Assembly: GCF_027744825.2 (NCBI RefSeq)
Contig: NC_071345.1
Span: forward strand, 13,641,501-13,705,500
Reading direction: 5' to 3'
Length of the DNA stretch: 64,000 nucleotides
Source: Synchiropus splendidus
Lineage: Eukaryota; Chordata; Actinopteri; Syngnathiformes; Callionymidae
Shown here: positions 36,831 to 49,448 of the stretch, piece by piece
How positions within the stretch are numbered: the first letter of the stretch is position 1
Layout: every line of letters begins with the position of its first letter
Made by a program: the position numbers and the translations under genes
The notes under the pieces: generated by a model
The model's database searches: none
What the model saw: the letters and a program-made list of their open reading frames with translations, nothing else
Told to the model about the DNA's origin: nothing

Positions 36831-37040
36831 CATGAGGATCGCTTCTAAACTACTTTTGAAAACGGTGTCCAGCATCGAGACTGACTCATGAAACAAACTT
36901 GGCACTGTTCTGAACTTGAATCGTGAACTCTTCACATCTTTTAGGACTTAAAATGTGCTGTTTTTTTCCCTGTGTCTGAAGTTGTGTGATCTACCAAAGG
37001 GAAACCAAACATCAAAGGAAGTTTATTTGGTGGGGGAAAT

Positions 37041-37130
37041 CAGGGTTGGCCCTCAGGAGGGGGGATCCAAGCAACTGCCCGGGGATTCATGTTTTTGGAG
37101 GGTGCATGAAAAAATGAAGTATCTCAGTGA
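37041..37130 (+). mobile_element. CAGGGTTGGCCC hAT-like end, relic
   Basis: It begins CAGGGTTGGCCCTCAGGAGG and continues CAAGCAACTGCCCGGGGA and TTTTTGGAGGGTGCATGAAA, resembling hAT-like elements that open CAGGGCCGGCCC. The opposite end was not found. It is probably related to the relic at 13995. Confidence 0.42.
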
Positions 37131-37843
37131 GAGAGGAGAAAGGGGCGACAGCATGGGTGGACTAGTCACCTGTGCCTCGAAGGTGGGAGGTACGGTATAT
37201 AGAACAATGGATATAAATAAATACCAAATGGGGTTTATTTATGATTATTATTTGCTTGTTTTTTGGAAATTGAGATGCCCACATTCTTTTTTTATTGACT
37301 GACTTCATCCCTGAAGGAGTCGCTCCACACTAAATTGCCAAAGTTTTGGTCATTCTGGTGATGGTTCATGGATGAATGCAAGACCCAAGCCATGAGTTGG
37401 ATGAATGTTGAGTCACGGGAGGTGTGGCATTAGTGTTGGAGCTAAAGGGCTGTGGAGACCAGGCAACTGTCAATAAATGAATGAATCATGAGCACTGTAC
37501 GATTGGTATTAGGGCAGGAGAAAATGTGGGTCCAGATTTAACATTGTGACAGCAACATCATCTGTCAACCTCTTGGCTGTCGAAGAGGAAGCAAACTGAT
37601 GAGGCTTTGGAGGTGGCTCAGACACAAGAACTTTTCTAACCGAGAATCTGATGCAACCTAAGGAAACAGACACAGTTTGTGGTGGTCCTTCGCCCCTTCG
37701 CTGCAAAGCCACTCGGACCAGGGCGAAGTTAGCTTCTCTGCAGCAGCAGACTTCTGTGACTTACAATTCTTTCATCAGTTTATCGCTCCCTCTAATCCAA
37801 TATTATTGTCCGTGTGCACTTCTGTCCCACTCGTACTGGGTGT

Positions 37844-37859
37844 TGTGTGTGTGTGTGTG
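37844..37859. repeat. (GT)8 microsatellite
   Basis: 16 bases of GT repeat. Confidence 0.9.
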
Positions 37860-39612
37860 ACCGGTTGTGCGCACCCATCAGCCAATGCGCTCCTGGCCAT
37901 TAGTCACATTGTCATGGGGTCACAAGAGGTCACCAAAGAGTGCAGCTCAGGCTTGTTTACTCCTCTGTGCTCTGAGCTCATCTCTCTTCTGTCTCCCTCT
38001 CTGTTTTTCTCTCCACTTAGCTGTCTGACCTTCCATTTTTCCAAGGCTCTCTCTTTGTGGTCCGATGTCTGATTACAGTTTCGAACCTCTCCTGACAAAA
38101 CTGGAAACTTCATTGACAGCACCACCTCACTGTCTCCAAACTGCACTTCTGGTCGAATTGTTGGGATGTTTGTAAACTTTTTTAAAGTGTTTATCTAGCA
38201 CTTTAATAATTTTTTATATTACATTTTGTTCCTATATGATGAAAAGCCTTTTTTCTGTATTTTTGAATTGTTGATTAGTTTCCCAGTTTTTCCCAGTTTA
38301 ATTATATATATCTCAATTATATTATATATGTAACTATATATGTGTGACTATTTATATTATTTTTTATATAAACTATGTATTATATATATAGTAATTCAAC
38401 ATTTACTTAATTTATTTTGTGATTTTATTCACATGTTGTTGTTCACGATGTAAAATTATTTATCTATTCATTTTTTGCATACTGTATCTGTTTTATGAAT
38501 AATCTCATGTCCCTCCACCCACATTGGTCAATATTTCTTTTTTTCTCCTTTTTATAGTCTTTTACAGTTTAATATCATAAAACTAAAAAAGTTTAGAATT
38601 TATTTACCATCATTAAATTGTGTTTTTTTGTGTTGTTTTTAAAACCTGACATGCATCTATGGGCATCGTTGAATGCATTTTTCCTCATCTTAAATATCAG
38701 GAAATATATATATAAAATTAGTTATTCAATGTGCTTTTTATTTTCATTTTTGAGTTCCACTTAGAAGTAGTCTGAAGTGTTCTGTTTGAAGACAAAAAGA
38801 GTCATGTGAAAATGAGTGATCCTGTTGGCACCTACTAATGTAGGACAGTAGCCATTATTTCGCATAATATAGTCAACTGAAATTATGACTCCAAGACAAA
38901 GCAATAGTCTCCTTGTAGAGCTTTACATCCCCACGTTGTCTGGCTTACCGTCTCCAACCCTGTCCTCCGTCTGTGTTGCTTCAGTTGTAATGAAGTCGTC
39001 TTCACTATCAAGGTTGTTCCGATAATATCGGCAAACAAATGAGGCATAAGAAACAATCAATGTGAATCAGGTAAGTGAATCAACATTGTTATCGCCGTCG
39101 TTATTTATATATTTCTCTTCTAATTCACCTTTTCCCACTCTCCGAGTGACTCTCTCCTTCAGCCAAATTGATTGAAGCCGCTTTATTGACGCGCTGGAAG
39201 GAATTACACTACAGATAAATATCAACGTCGACGGACAGCCTCCACTCATGACACGCCAGCTGAATAAATTCCACAGTAGTGGTGTGCCATAACACATGAA
39301 GAATGCTTTTTTTTTTTTTTAACTGCTTTTTCTTTTTATTATTTGCTTGAAAACATTGACAAAATTTACTGACAGCAAAAAGAAAGAGTCTAAACAGAAG
39401 AGATTGCCTTCTCGCAAGATAAGTTTAAACTCTCAAAAGGCACAGCAATTTCTCCTCCATCTGCACCAGGTGTTGAGAAGTTCATTTTTGCCATTTATAG
39501 TCTCCGTTTGCTAGAAAACATCTGGTCAAACATCCCAGCTCTGAAATCTCATGATCCCGATGGAGCATTTTAAATTATGTTTGAATCAGAGTTTATGAGG
39601 CCCAAGCTCTTG

Positions 39613-39675
39613 GTGGGCCTCGTAAAATGACACTGCGGGTCGAAGTTGGCCCGCAGGCCCTGGGTTTGGCTCACC
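39613..39675 (-). mobile_element. hAT-like terminal fragment
   Basis: GGTGGGCCTCGTAAAATGAC followed by TTGGCCCGCAGGCCCTGGG and TTTGGCTCACC has the order of the right end of hAT-type elements (GGCCACATAAAATGAC..GGCCCGCGGGCC..GTTTGACACC). Only the terminal 60 bases are recognisable. Confidence 0.45.
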
Positions 39676-40279
39676 TTCTGTCGAGGCGAAAAAATGAAAT
39701 CGTGAGAAACCAGTGGGAGATTGTTGTAATGTCAAGAGCCAGACCACAGTTCTATTTTCTCATTTTCGAAAATCGCTCGCTGACCTTCACCGTTTGACTT
39801 TCGGACTTGTTCCTTTCATTCGTCCAGGCGTCAGACTTTCTGTCTTCGGCGCTGCTTTTTAACTGTATTATAAAGCCATTTCACTACAGTAGCCGCTCTG
39901 TCTCCCGCCTGTCCCCTGCTCTCTCCCCTCCTACTGCTTCAAATCAATGAGACTGCACAGGCTCTTCCTCTCCAAACACTGCCCATCCTCTCTCTTCCCT
40001 CCTTTGAATACTTTCACCTCCTGTTGAGTTTTTCTCTTTTTGAATACGCTCGCCCACGTCTCCGTGTCCGTCTTTATCTGTCCGTCATCTCTGCTGGACA
40101 GTTAGCTGGTTTCATAAACAGAGACTGTCCTCTGCTTGCTGGCTTTTGAAAATGTCAGATAGCTGTCTGAATTTTTTTTTTTCCCTGCAAGACAATGTTC
40201 CTTTTTCTTGATGGCAAGAAACATGAATGTTAATGGAAACACGCCTGTACAGCATATTCGGTGACTCATACTAATGAAT

Positions 40280-40299
40280 ACACACACACACACACACAC
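40280..40299. repeat. (CA)10 microsatellite
   Basis: 20 bases of CA repeat. Confidence 0.95.
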
Positions 40300-40850
40300 G
40301 TTTGGTTCTCGTCCAAACTGCAAAAATATCACCAGCAGAATCTGGTTCTAATTTTTTTATCTAGTTGACATGCAGCGTGTTAGACGTGCCAATAATGAAG
40401 CCTGTGAAGCCAGTTCTGCTCCTCAACTGCTCGGCCAATTACGGCGAGAGGCCTGACTTTTAAACATTCTCCACAGCGCAGGATGTGAGCAGACATCAGA
40501 CGCGCTCTGTCATACTTTCTCCCACAAGAGCACGACAGAGGGGAGGTGACTTTGTCACATCATTGATGCCGTTCTGTTGCGGGGGGGGGGGAGAAAGTCA
40601 TTTACTGATGCTGATCTCAACCGTGGAGCATTTATTTCATTTAAAAAATCAATAAAATGAGGTGTGTTTGGAAATTTATGCTTTACTTTCTTCATCCACT
40701 CACAAGGTGCTAAAGTCAGGGGAAGGCATGTGCACAGGCATTTTGAGGGGAAGCAGCTTGAGCTGGGGAAGGCCACCTTTCATGGGAGGTAGTAACAGAT
40801 TTTATTTTTAATTTTTATTATTTCATTTACAAATGTTCTGAGGATCTCCC

Positions 40851-41034
<184 letters not shown>

Positions 41035-42084
41035 AAAGCCAGGTTATTAAAATTATAATATAGATCCCAACATAAGTCCTATCAAATCCGCCCTGAAATA
41101 CATTTAAGCAGTGTTGGACCAGGGGTCACATCGTTTTCAGCGGCGCCAATGTGGTTCGTGTCGCTCCAAACAAGGTCAGGGGAATAAACATTACCAGCCA
41201 GTGTGAAGCCGCAGGTCAGACGGGCCGTTTTTGGCCGCTCTCACTGCAGCATCAGTGGGAGACACAGCTGAGGCGTGTGACCTACGTGGGGCAGGATATG
41301 TCGCAATTCCCGCAAGAACTCCAAAAATGACCCATCGTGAATGGGACCAACATGCTTTGTGCCTGTTTTTTTTTCTACTTTAGAATGAAGAAAATAGAGC
41401 GCTCCGTAAAAAAGGGCACTTTTCCCATGGTGGTTCCTCAACTTCATTTGGCTAAAGTTGTGGGAAAGATCAATACGAACAGTTCAATGACTGTGACTAA
41501 ATGCTCCGAGAGCGTCTGGGCACCTGTTCTGTTGTAACTGGGTTCCAAACATTTTAAGCTCTTCGCAGACTGGTCTCTGTCTTCTTATATTTACAAAGTT
41601 TAAGTTTATGCTCGTGTTCGTTGAATTTTAAAATGATTCCCCACTTCATCTAAAGTATGTGCTTAAACAAATTTACCATCGAACCATGCAGCGTCCATTT
41701 GCAATATGTATTAAACATAAAGGTGTGAAAAAATGAGCAACAGTGTAAATATTAGGACATGAATATGTGATATTAGTGTGTATCTTTTAGAACAACTACC
41801 AGTACTACGACTACTGCTACTTATAATAATATGGTGCCTCAGGTTTGGTGCAAACTTAGGTCCCCTCTGTGTGGCGCTTGTATGTCCTTCATGTGCCTTT
41901 TGGGTTTCCGATTTCCTCCCACTGTTTAAAATCATACAAAGTTCATTCAAAGTCTCCTAAAATGGTTGTCTGCATTTATGCGCTCCCTGGTGGACTGGCA
42001 CTCTGTCAAGGCAGCCACTTCTGGCAGACAATTATTGAATAAATACATTTATTAAACATCAACTCACTGATATTCTATTGTTCT
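41035..42084. other. unique sequence, no gene seen
   Basis: GGTGGACTGGCACTCTGTCA at 41990 resembles the GGACTGGCGCCCTGTCCAGG motif of a fish LINE 3' region in antisense orientation, but only about 25 bases fit. No gene seen. Confidence 0.45.
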
Positions 42085-42145
42085 CATGTGGTTGCAGGGA
42101 GCTGAAGCTATTCCCTGCTGGTACTGGGGAAGCAGTATCAAGTGC
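42085..42145 (+). mobile_element. LINE 3'-region relic (GGAGCTGAAGC type)
   Basis: ATGTGGTTGCAGGGAGCTGA followed by AGCTATTCCC matches 52137-52172 (ATGTGGTTGCAAGGAGCTGA then AGCCTATCCC). This is the common fish repeat containing GGCTGGAGCCTATCCCAGCT, associated with 3' regions of L2/CR1-type LINEs. Confidence 0.5.
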
Positions 42146-43714
42146 CAATGACATGACATTTAAAAAACACATATATTTATGAATAGTGGGACGTTATATA
42201 TTAAATGAGAATACGTAAATCGGTAATATCGATAACCTTCTCGGGCATTGTCTTCATAGCTGTATTGTCTCTTCCTAGAAGGAGAGAGGGAGCGAAGACA
42301 GAGGACAGGACAATGAAATTGTTGTTGTGAATGTGAGCAAACATCACTTTTGTCATGCTTGTGTCCTTTTGTTTTCTACTGTCCCAACAGAGCATGACAG
42401 ACAGAGGTGACATTGCTGTGTTAGCGATGTGCTTTGTTTTTTGTTTGTGGGGAGCAGAATGAGAATTATCTGAACTGCGCTGCGTTGTTTTTTAGTCTGG
42501 GATGGTGGAAGCAGAAATTAATTGTTGGAAATAATGGATGGAGTTTTGATCTTAAGCTTCGAACAAAGTGAGCTTTAAACAAAGTCCAACACACAAGACA
42601 AACAGATACAGTATGATAGGTAGAGCTGCTGTCATTCTGACTGTAAAACCGTTTTCTCCTTCAAGATTATTTTGACCACAAAAACAATTGGGATCTGCTC
42701 GAGTGGCTTTCCGCCACTTGGCTGATCACAGACTGATGGTGTCAAATCTGGCCCGCGATGTTTCGGAAGTAATTCAAAGCTATTTTGATCAAAGACAATA
42801 TTTCTCACAAGGATCTGAAGAGTGGTATTTTGTTTTTTTTTTCTCCCTGTCTTGCTGCATGGGGCTGTTGACTTGCGACTTTGCCCTGGAGGGAGACGTG
42901 CCTTTTACTGTGAACAATATTTTTATGACTACTTGTATGCGTTTTTTGGGGATTCGAGATTTTAGCTTTTTTGTTTCCGTTAATAAAAATAAATGTCTTT
43001 TTAAACATGAGGGTCAATAGCTCCATGTTTGTAGCTGTGTTAGCCTTCCGAGGAAAAGGTTAAGAATGGGTTGAATTGAATTAACATAACAAATAAAAAA
43101 GAAAAGGAAAAGCTATCTGGGTATCGATAAATAAACCCCCCAAATGGATTGTTTAACTTGACATTTCCTGAATGTAGTATGGCATGAGGTTTGAAACAGA
43201 ATGCGAACATTAATATTTTTGATCATGCGCCTGGTTCGGAGGTTTGTTTACTATTTACAGTGTTCCCAAACGAACGCTAAGAGCCCCACCTGCTCTGCTC
43301 TAGACAGCTCTTCAACCCATCACTACTAACCACACTGGCATGATCTGGCTTTGCCTCGGGCTTGACAACATGACTCACCTTGGTAGCCATCTTGGTGTCA
43401 GTGATTTTAGTGGTTTTGGATGCAACATTTACGCCCCATTTACACTCCCTTTATGTACGAAATTGGACCCGGCTGTTTCAAATACTGTTACTGTCACTGA
43501 GTACACACTTCCATCTGTTCTTGATGCTTGTATTGCTGTTCACCAATATATCCACGAGGGGGAGCAGCCCAGAGTCAAAGGGTTATGACAACATCAACCT
43601 AAAAAAAAAGTCTTGATAATGTACCTTTTACACAAAAGACAACAAGAGGAGGCAGCGTTGTCGTAGGCTGTGGTTGGTGGGGCCATTGAATACATCGCGA
43701 CTGGAGGACGGCGA
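42146..43714. other. unique sequence, no gene seen
   Basis: TGGTGTCAAATCTGGCCCGC at 42738 looks like a hAT-type end but has no partner. The purines/pyrimidines are balanced, frames are short, and no gene is seen. Confidence 0.45.
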
Positions 43715-44060
43715 ATTTCCACCAGTGTTATGGCTTCTCCATGTCTCACTAGAGCTACATATTGGTAGTAACAGCAACACTGCCCGCCACGGTTTCCAGT
43801 GGTACTGTTCCGTTTGTTTCGTATCTGTTAGCTTTGTGGAAACGTAAAGAAATACAGACGAGGTGAATTCAGAAGGCGCCGTCCGGATCTGTTTGTGCGA
43901 GAGATACCCAGACATTTGTCATGTCAGGATTTTTGCTCCATGCAAAGGATGGTGGTGCACTGACTTCAGAAAAATTAGGATAGATGAAATCTCACGTGAA
44001 CGTATTAAAAGGAAGTGGAAACACGGAAAAGCCAAAAGCAGAAAACATGGAGTGCATCTC
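43715..44060 (+). repeat. unclassified repeat family C, copy 1
   Basis: The core at 43891-43975 (GTTTGTGCGAGAGATACCCA, GACATTTGTCATGTCAGGAT, GATGGTGGTGCACTGACTTC) aligns closely with 46407-46490. Weaker similarity extends left (CCACCAGTGTT..; GGTTTCCAGTGG) and right (GAAGTGGAAACACGGAAAA..GTGCATC). A 24-base perfect direct repeat lies at 43869-43892 and 44093-44116, bracketing the core. The family is not recognised. It could be a retroposed sequence, a low-copy repeat or a local duplication. Confidence 0.6.
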
Positions 44061-44116
44061 GGAGTTTTTTAACTGAAAAGTCCAGAAAGAAATCAGAAGG
44101 CGCCGTCCGGATCTGT

Positions 44117-45720
44117 ACATAATGTTGAGCATAAATGGTCCTCAAAAGACAAATTTAGATTCCTCTCTCATCTACTTCCTTTGCTTTAGTGAAAACAAAA
44201 TCAGTTCTCTTGGAGTCTTCACTCCTCACACTGTCTTCATGCTCTCAGACGTTGTTTGAACTTCATCATAACATCATGACCTTCTACACAAAACAGTCTG
44301 GCCTCGAACCCAAAAGGCTTCGGTTCTTTTTCAAGTCGATTCCTCAATGGTGTCTGAAACCCTTCAATGTGGAATAGTGTGGTCTGAAGCACACCAATAC
44401 TGAATAGCTCTTTAAAAAAAGAGTCCTGAGCCACACAGACAGTGAGAGAGAGAGTTGACTGCTGAAGGAGAGTCGGGTCAGTCGAGGTTCTGTCAAAGTC
44501 AAATGCTGCGGGTCGAATGGGAAACATGCAAATGAAATGCAAATAAGAGGAACCTCTAGAGAAGCCTGTTTTTTTATGTTGACATTGTCATCAGAAGTGT
44601 GTGTGTGTGTGTGGTGGGATGGATGGACCAGTCAAAGGGTGGGACGGGGATCTAAAAGAGGGGTGGACGGATGCTTAATGAAGATGAAACACTCGGCGAG
44701 CCTTCGGCCCAGACGGAGGACGAGTGGATCGGCCCAGACTGATGCTGGTCAACACTGCAGCGCTGATTAAATCAGCAGATTAATGGACGAGGGGAAACAA
44801 TTGACATTACAGGTGTAAGAGAAGGCGAGAACAGAGGAGAGAACGACGAGAAACGCCTCTCCTCTGCTGCCCTTCAGGCCGACTCTTGTTCCTTATCCTT
44901 TTATGACTCACTCCTCCAGCACCTTCCCTTCAAAATCCGCTCCATCTCCAGGTTCAGTTTCTGCAAGAGCCGTCGCTTGACTCGGCTGACACTTCCTGAG
45001 TTGTGAGGACCGTCCTTGTTTCACAAAATATTGCATTTTCTTTTCACCCCGTACATTCTATTTCTATTCTGTTATAGCCTAGATGTTCTTGTAATACGTT
45101 TGTTGTTTGAAAGCGAAGTTGGCAACTATCATTCATTCATGGCATGGTCAACCCCTTAGCGCCGACATAGTACGCTCAATTGGCATTAAACTGGTCCCAA
45201 TATGTCATACGTCATGATGGAAAAAAAGTCATTCCCACAGTGACTAAATGAGCATGTTCAGTTTACCCTTGGAACGACCTCTCAAAGTGAGACTTTGAAG
45301 TGGCGGAAGCATGCGTTAAATTGGGAATACAAATTGGATTTGAGCCACTGACTGTAATAGCTCGTCTTTTACAGCTTCAACTGTTGCAGTCGATTATGGG
45401 ATGTAGACGGGAGCTTTTTACTGATGGCCAATATAAATAAACATCGAGAAGCTTTGTCACAGACCATAAAACTTGATATCAAGGTCCCACGAACTCGGGT
45501 TCGACAGTCATGGATTCGAGCACATAATCATGGATGAGGCTAAAAAACTGCTGACAACTACCTGTTCAAAGGACACAGGTTGTGAATTGTTTTCTTCTTC
45601 AGCAGCAACAGCAATGAATTATATCAATACAATTTTTAGCAAAGTTGTCGGACTAGGAGCTGTTGTCACCGATAACCATCTGCCATTACATTTTAATCTA
45701 TTGCAAAGTTTTGCATTACA
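44117..45720. other. unique sequence, no gene seen
   Basis: It contains (GT)n at 44597-44613 and otherwise mixed unique sequence. No gene seen. Confidence 0.5.
44597..44613. repeat. (GT)8 microsatellite
   Basis: 17 bases of GT repeat. Confidence 0.9.
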
Positions 45721-46222
45721 AGTAACATCTTGACTTACAGCCTGCTCGACTTACGTCCACCTGTACTTACAACCTTATATTTTTATTCAATGTCTGGCAC
45801 CCGGGATCATGCCGGACAGTTACAGCAGCACAGTGTCCCAGCATCTCACTCTCACACAGAGATCTACCACTACAGTAGTAACTATGTAACAGATACTATG
45901 TGGTATATTCCACTTGCACCACATTATGCTGCACATGGTCGGTGTAGGTCGGGAGTTAGCGCCCTCTAGCAAGGACTATATAAGGAACTGTCGATGGACC
46001 CCGTGTCGTTCGCCGACACGAGGTCGCCAGAGGTAAGGTTGTCTACCCTCAGATATAAAGAAGTTCCAAAAAGACCATCTACTGTCGTGAATTCTACACA
46101 AAACAGAGTAGCTCGCCAGCCACCGAGTCGCCTCGGCTATTTTGAATGGCATTCGACTTACATCCAATCTGACTTACGACCGATTGGTCGGAACCGATCC
46201 TGGTCGTAAGTTGAATGTTACT
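45721..46222 (+). mobile_element. MITE-B copy 2, complete
   Basis: The left end AGTAACATCTTGACTTACAG and the reverse complement of the right end (AGTAACATTCAACTTACGAC) form an imperfect terminal inverted repeat. Both ends carry several ACTTACG/CGTAAGT submotifs, including CTCGACTTACGTCCACC inside the left end. Length is 502 bases. The copy at 4487-4789 is an inverted, end-truncated relative. No transposase is encoded. Clear target duplications were not found. The superfamily is unknown. Confidence 0.72.
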
Positions 46223-46299
46223 CACTATACATGGCAAGTTAGTATAAGCCCATTATACTGGGTGAAAATCACATCGGTGGAGATGAGCTGCTTGGTGGA

Positions 46300-46590
46300 G
46301 GTCTGTGAACTGAGTGCTAAAGCCACCTCCAGTGTTCATAGTCAGCATCTCATTGTTGTATAGCTGCACCTCCCTGCGCTTCCAGGTGATGTTTAAGGAA
46401 GAGTTTGTGTGAGAGATACTCCAGACATTTGTCATGCCAGGATTTTTGCTACATGTAGACGATGGTGGTGCACTGACTTGAGAAAAATTCTCTCTTTTTC
46501 GAGATGAAATGAAGTGAATCACGTGACTTAACATATTGAAATGAAGTGGAAGCATCAAAACAAGCGGAAAACACAGAATGCATCACAGAA
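46300..46590 (+). repeat. unclassified repeat family C, copy 2
   Basis: The core 46407-46490 (GTTTGTGTGAGAGATACTCC, GACATTTGTCATGCCAGGAT, GATGGTGGTGCACTGACTTG) matches 43891-43975 with about 90 percent identity. The left part (CCACCTCCAGTGTTCATAG, CGCTTCCAGGTGATG) aligns more weakly with 43724 onward. On the minus strand the left part keeps a 101-codon frame open across the family core, without a recognised domain. Confidence 0.58.
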
Positions 46591-46630
46591 AACCACCATT
46601 ATGATGCCCACCACATGGTGGTTTTCTGTG
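46584..46630. repeat. perfect 16-bp inverted repeat (hairpin)
   Basis: CACAGAAAACCACCAT at 46584-46599 and ATGGTGGTTTTCTGTG at 46615-46630 are exact reverse complements separated by 15 bases. No T-run or start site suggests a terminator or a small RNA gene. Confidence 0.95.
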
Positions 46631-49436
46631 TGTTTTTGACAGAATTTTTTTTTCACAGAAAGTATTGATACATTAAGCTCTTTCATATCAACGTTCTTGG
46701 CACCATTCTGGTTCAGGCGGCTAGTTTTGCAGCAGAGCATTTGCAGCAAGTTAAACTGCGGAGGGAGCCATACAACCTTCAGGCATGAAATCAGATGTAT
46801 GGCAACATGTTGGTTTTTAAAACAAGAGGGAAGAAGAAGAAATTGATAAATCTGTGGCGGTCACACAAACGTCAAGCTCTTTTGGAAATGCGATGAACCA
46901 CAGATTCAAAGGGATTCAATAAGTTATGCCATGACTACAAACAAAACCGTTGTTGGACAGCACTACAGTGTCTCTTTAAATCCTTCAGAAAATTCTGTAG
47001 GTGTGTCATATTGCATCAAATCATCTCGATGGCTGAATATCATGGAATGTATCGTGGAACGTATCATATCATGAGATTAGTGTATCTCTGTAGCTATATT
47101 TACCGTCCCGCCACAGTTTTAAAAAAACCCTGGCGGAAACCCTACATGTTCAACACAGGAAAAGTATTCCATTGAAAATGAACCCATCTGCATTCACCAA
47201 CTGAATATAGATGAAAAAGAATGTATGTTTTGGGGCGATGGGAGGAAATTAGAGTGCCTGGAGAAAGCAACAATGTAAGGCTTCACAGCAGAGTCCTGGG
47301 AGGTGTGAATAAATCCCATCATCATGGAAAACAAATCCAGAGTTTAAACGGAAAAAAACAAGACGGACAAGCTGCTAAGAAAAGGATGGAATGAAAATGG
47401 AAGGCAGGGAGAAGAAGGAACAATGAAGAAGGCTACTCAGGAGGCAAATGAGAGCACGAGGAAGTGAGAGAAGTGATGCAAGGAGGAGGACAGATGAGGG
47501 AGGGGAGCGGTCATGCAGGGAAGGCTGTGAGGCTAACGGAGGGTTGTGTTTTACAAATTGCCATTTGAGAGAAGCCAATGGTGGGATCTGTGAGGGGGGC
47601 GAAAAAAAAACTTCAGCCCCAGACCGTCTCCAGATTGCACACAGCGAGAGATGTACTCCGGCACTCCTCGATACTTTATCACACACACACACACGAATGC
47701 TGATCGCAGCCTCTTGCTTGCAGAATTTGCCTAGTAAAGCAGCCCACTGACATCGTCGGTGTCCTGAGGTTCGGCTTCTATTGAAGGCAGTAACACTGTG
47801 TGTGGCCTCTGACACACTTTGCTGGTGTCACTCGCCCTAAAGTCAAGCCACACTTAAGCATAAACGGAACTGGAATTAAGCCGGAATCATACGCTCAGAC
47901 TGAGCGTTGGCAGGAGCTGCAAATATCTGGGTATATTTATGCATACTTTAAAATGAGTTCTGCCAAAATTGAGCAATTTGAAGTGCTTTATAGAGCATTT
48001 AGTTCCACTTATACTATGGCAATATAAGCTATTCCATCAGAAAATGATTTTCCCTTCTTAGGAGACAAAATTTGACTTCTAGTTGTAAACTAAAGTTGAA
48101 GGAGTTTTTCCACTTATATCAACTCCTTTCTTTTCATTCAAAGAATCAGTGGTTCTCTTCCAGTTCAGACGCTTGCTTCCAATAATACGCTCAAGGATGT
48201 CCTCATGTTGTTGTTGACTCTTACAGGGACTTGTATGGTGACTTGTGGTTGCCATGGAGTTTTGAGCGTATGCTGTGGTGAATCTCTGTGGCTCTCACCA
48301 AAGGCAGGGCGACGTGTTCTGCTTGCATCCTTGCTTCCGTCCACTTGGACTCACAGCCGACGCCAAAATTGTGTCCACATACAACGACTTCCTGTTTTAC
48401 GTGGACTCGGAAACAAAAGTGTCCCGAGGACTAATTGCTGCGCGCTGAGAAGTTTAAGTCGTAATGCTCGGTGCCTCCAATGTTCAGGGCGGCTGCACAG
48501 TCTTATTGGTTTCACCAGCGCTAATGACTGAGAGCGTGAGAACACCCACCACTTATACGGCTCAATTACATGAATGTAAGTTTTTTTTTTCCTTCTCATT
48601 TCTATCCTTCATTGTCATGACTGCAGCCCTTTCAACGCGTTATCGCGATGAAGTGTTTTGGTCTCCGGTTTTAGACGTTCTTCGGAATATTTATCGGAGA
48701 GATACGAAATAACCTTTAATCTGATCGTGTTGACCCTGACGCCGTCGCCTTTTTTATTCTTCTGTTTGTCTGAAAACATTGGAAGGAGATCAATGAGCGT
48801 CTTAAGGCTCACTCTGAGGCTCCACAGGCCGTAGCCATTAGTCCCTTTGGACCGTATCCTTCCGTCTCCGCTCCACACAGCATCAGCGGTGGACATCATT
48901 ACTGTCCCATAATGGGGCGCCTCCTCCTGCAGCTCCACTGCCTTCCAGCATGTCATTATCAAGTTTTAGTTTGCAAATTCCGCACATAAAAAGAATCATG
49001 CATAACTGAGGGCTATGAAACCTTTTGTGACAGTATATATATATATATATCAGCCCTTTCTCAGCTGTGTACTCCTTTAAATATGTGTTCTGAAAAAAGA
49101 CTCTCTTCAGTGACAGCACACATCCTACATTCCAGACTTTAGTCACAAATCTTCCTGAAAACTTCATTACAAAGCAGACCAGTATAAAATGGGGTTGCTC
49201 TGTTCTGGACACATTTCTGTGGTTATGTAATGATAAACTGGTTTATAACTGAAGTTGCTAATTGGTAAGACTTTTTATGGGGAGCACAGTTTTAACAGAG
49301 CATCAGCAAGTAGAACGCTGGCTCAGATTTTAACCTCATTCGAATCCTTTTTTTTATTGCTCACAGTTGATCTGATTCGCCACTTGCTATTTATTATTAA
49401 ATAATGACTCAGATTTATTTTTGTAGAAGTTTTTTT
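46631..49436. other. unique sequence with purine-rich block
   Basis: The plus strand at 47390-47600 is purine-rich, giving a 146-codon minus-strand frame by composition only. (CA)n lies at 47680-47693 and (AT)n at 49033-49050. GAACGCTGGCTCAG..CATTCGAATCC at 49314-49348 has a box B-like string but no tRNA fold that I can draw. No gene seen. Confidence 0.45.
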
Positions 49437-49448
49437 TTCATTTCGTTT

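Larger units (their letters stand above)
36831..40850. other. unique sequence with small relics
   Basis: It contains a hAT-like end at 37041-37130, (GT)n at 37844-37859, a very AT-rich block at 38160-38770, T-rich runs near 39309-39320, a hAT-like end at 39613-39675, a pyrimidine-rich block at 39890-40090, (CA)n at 40280-40299 and a G-run at 40580-40591. TCTCTCCACTTAG at 38010-38022 is acceptor-like, but the following frame is not convincing. No gene seen. Confidence 0.5.

Noticed and set aside
42737..42762. hAT end TGGTGTCAAATCTGGCCCGC
   Set aside because: Only about 25 bases fit and there is no opposite end or target duplication, so it is not listed as an element.
49257..49350. Possible tRNA gene or SINE (CATTCGAATCC)
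   Set aside because: Only a box B-like string; no cloverleaf could be drawn and no tail follows.
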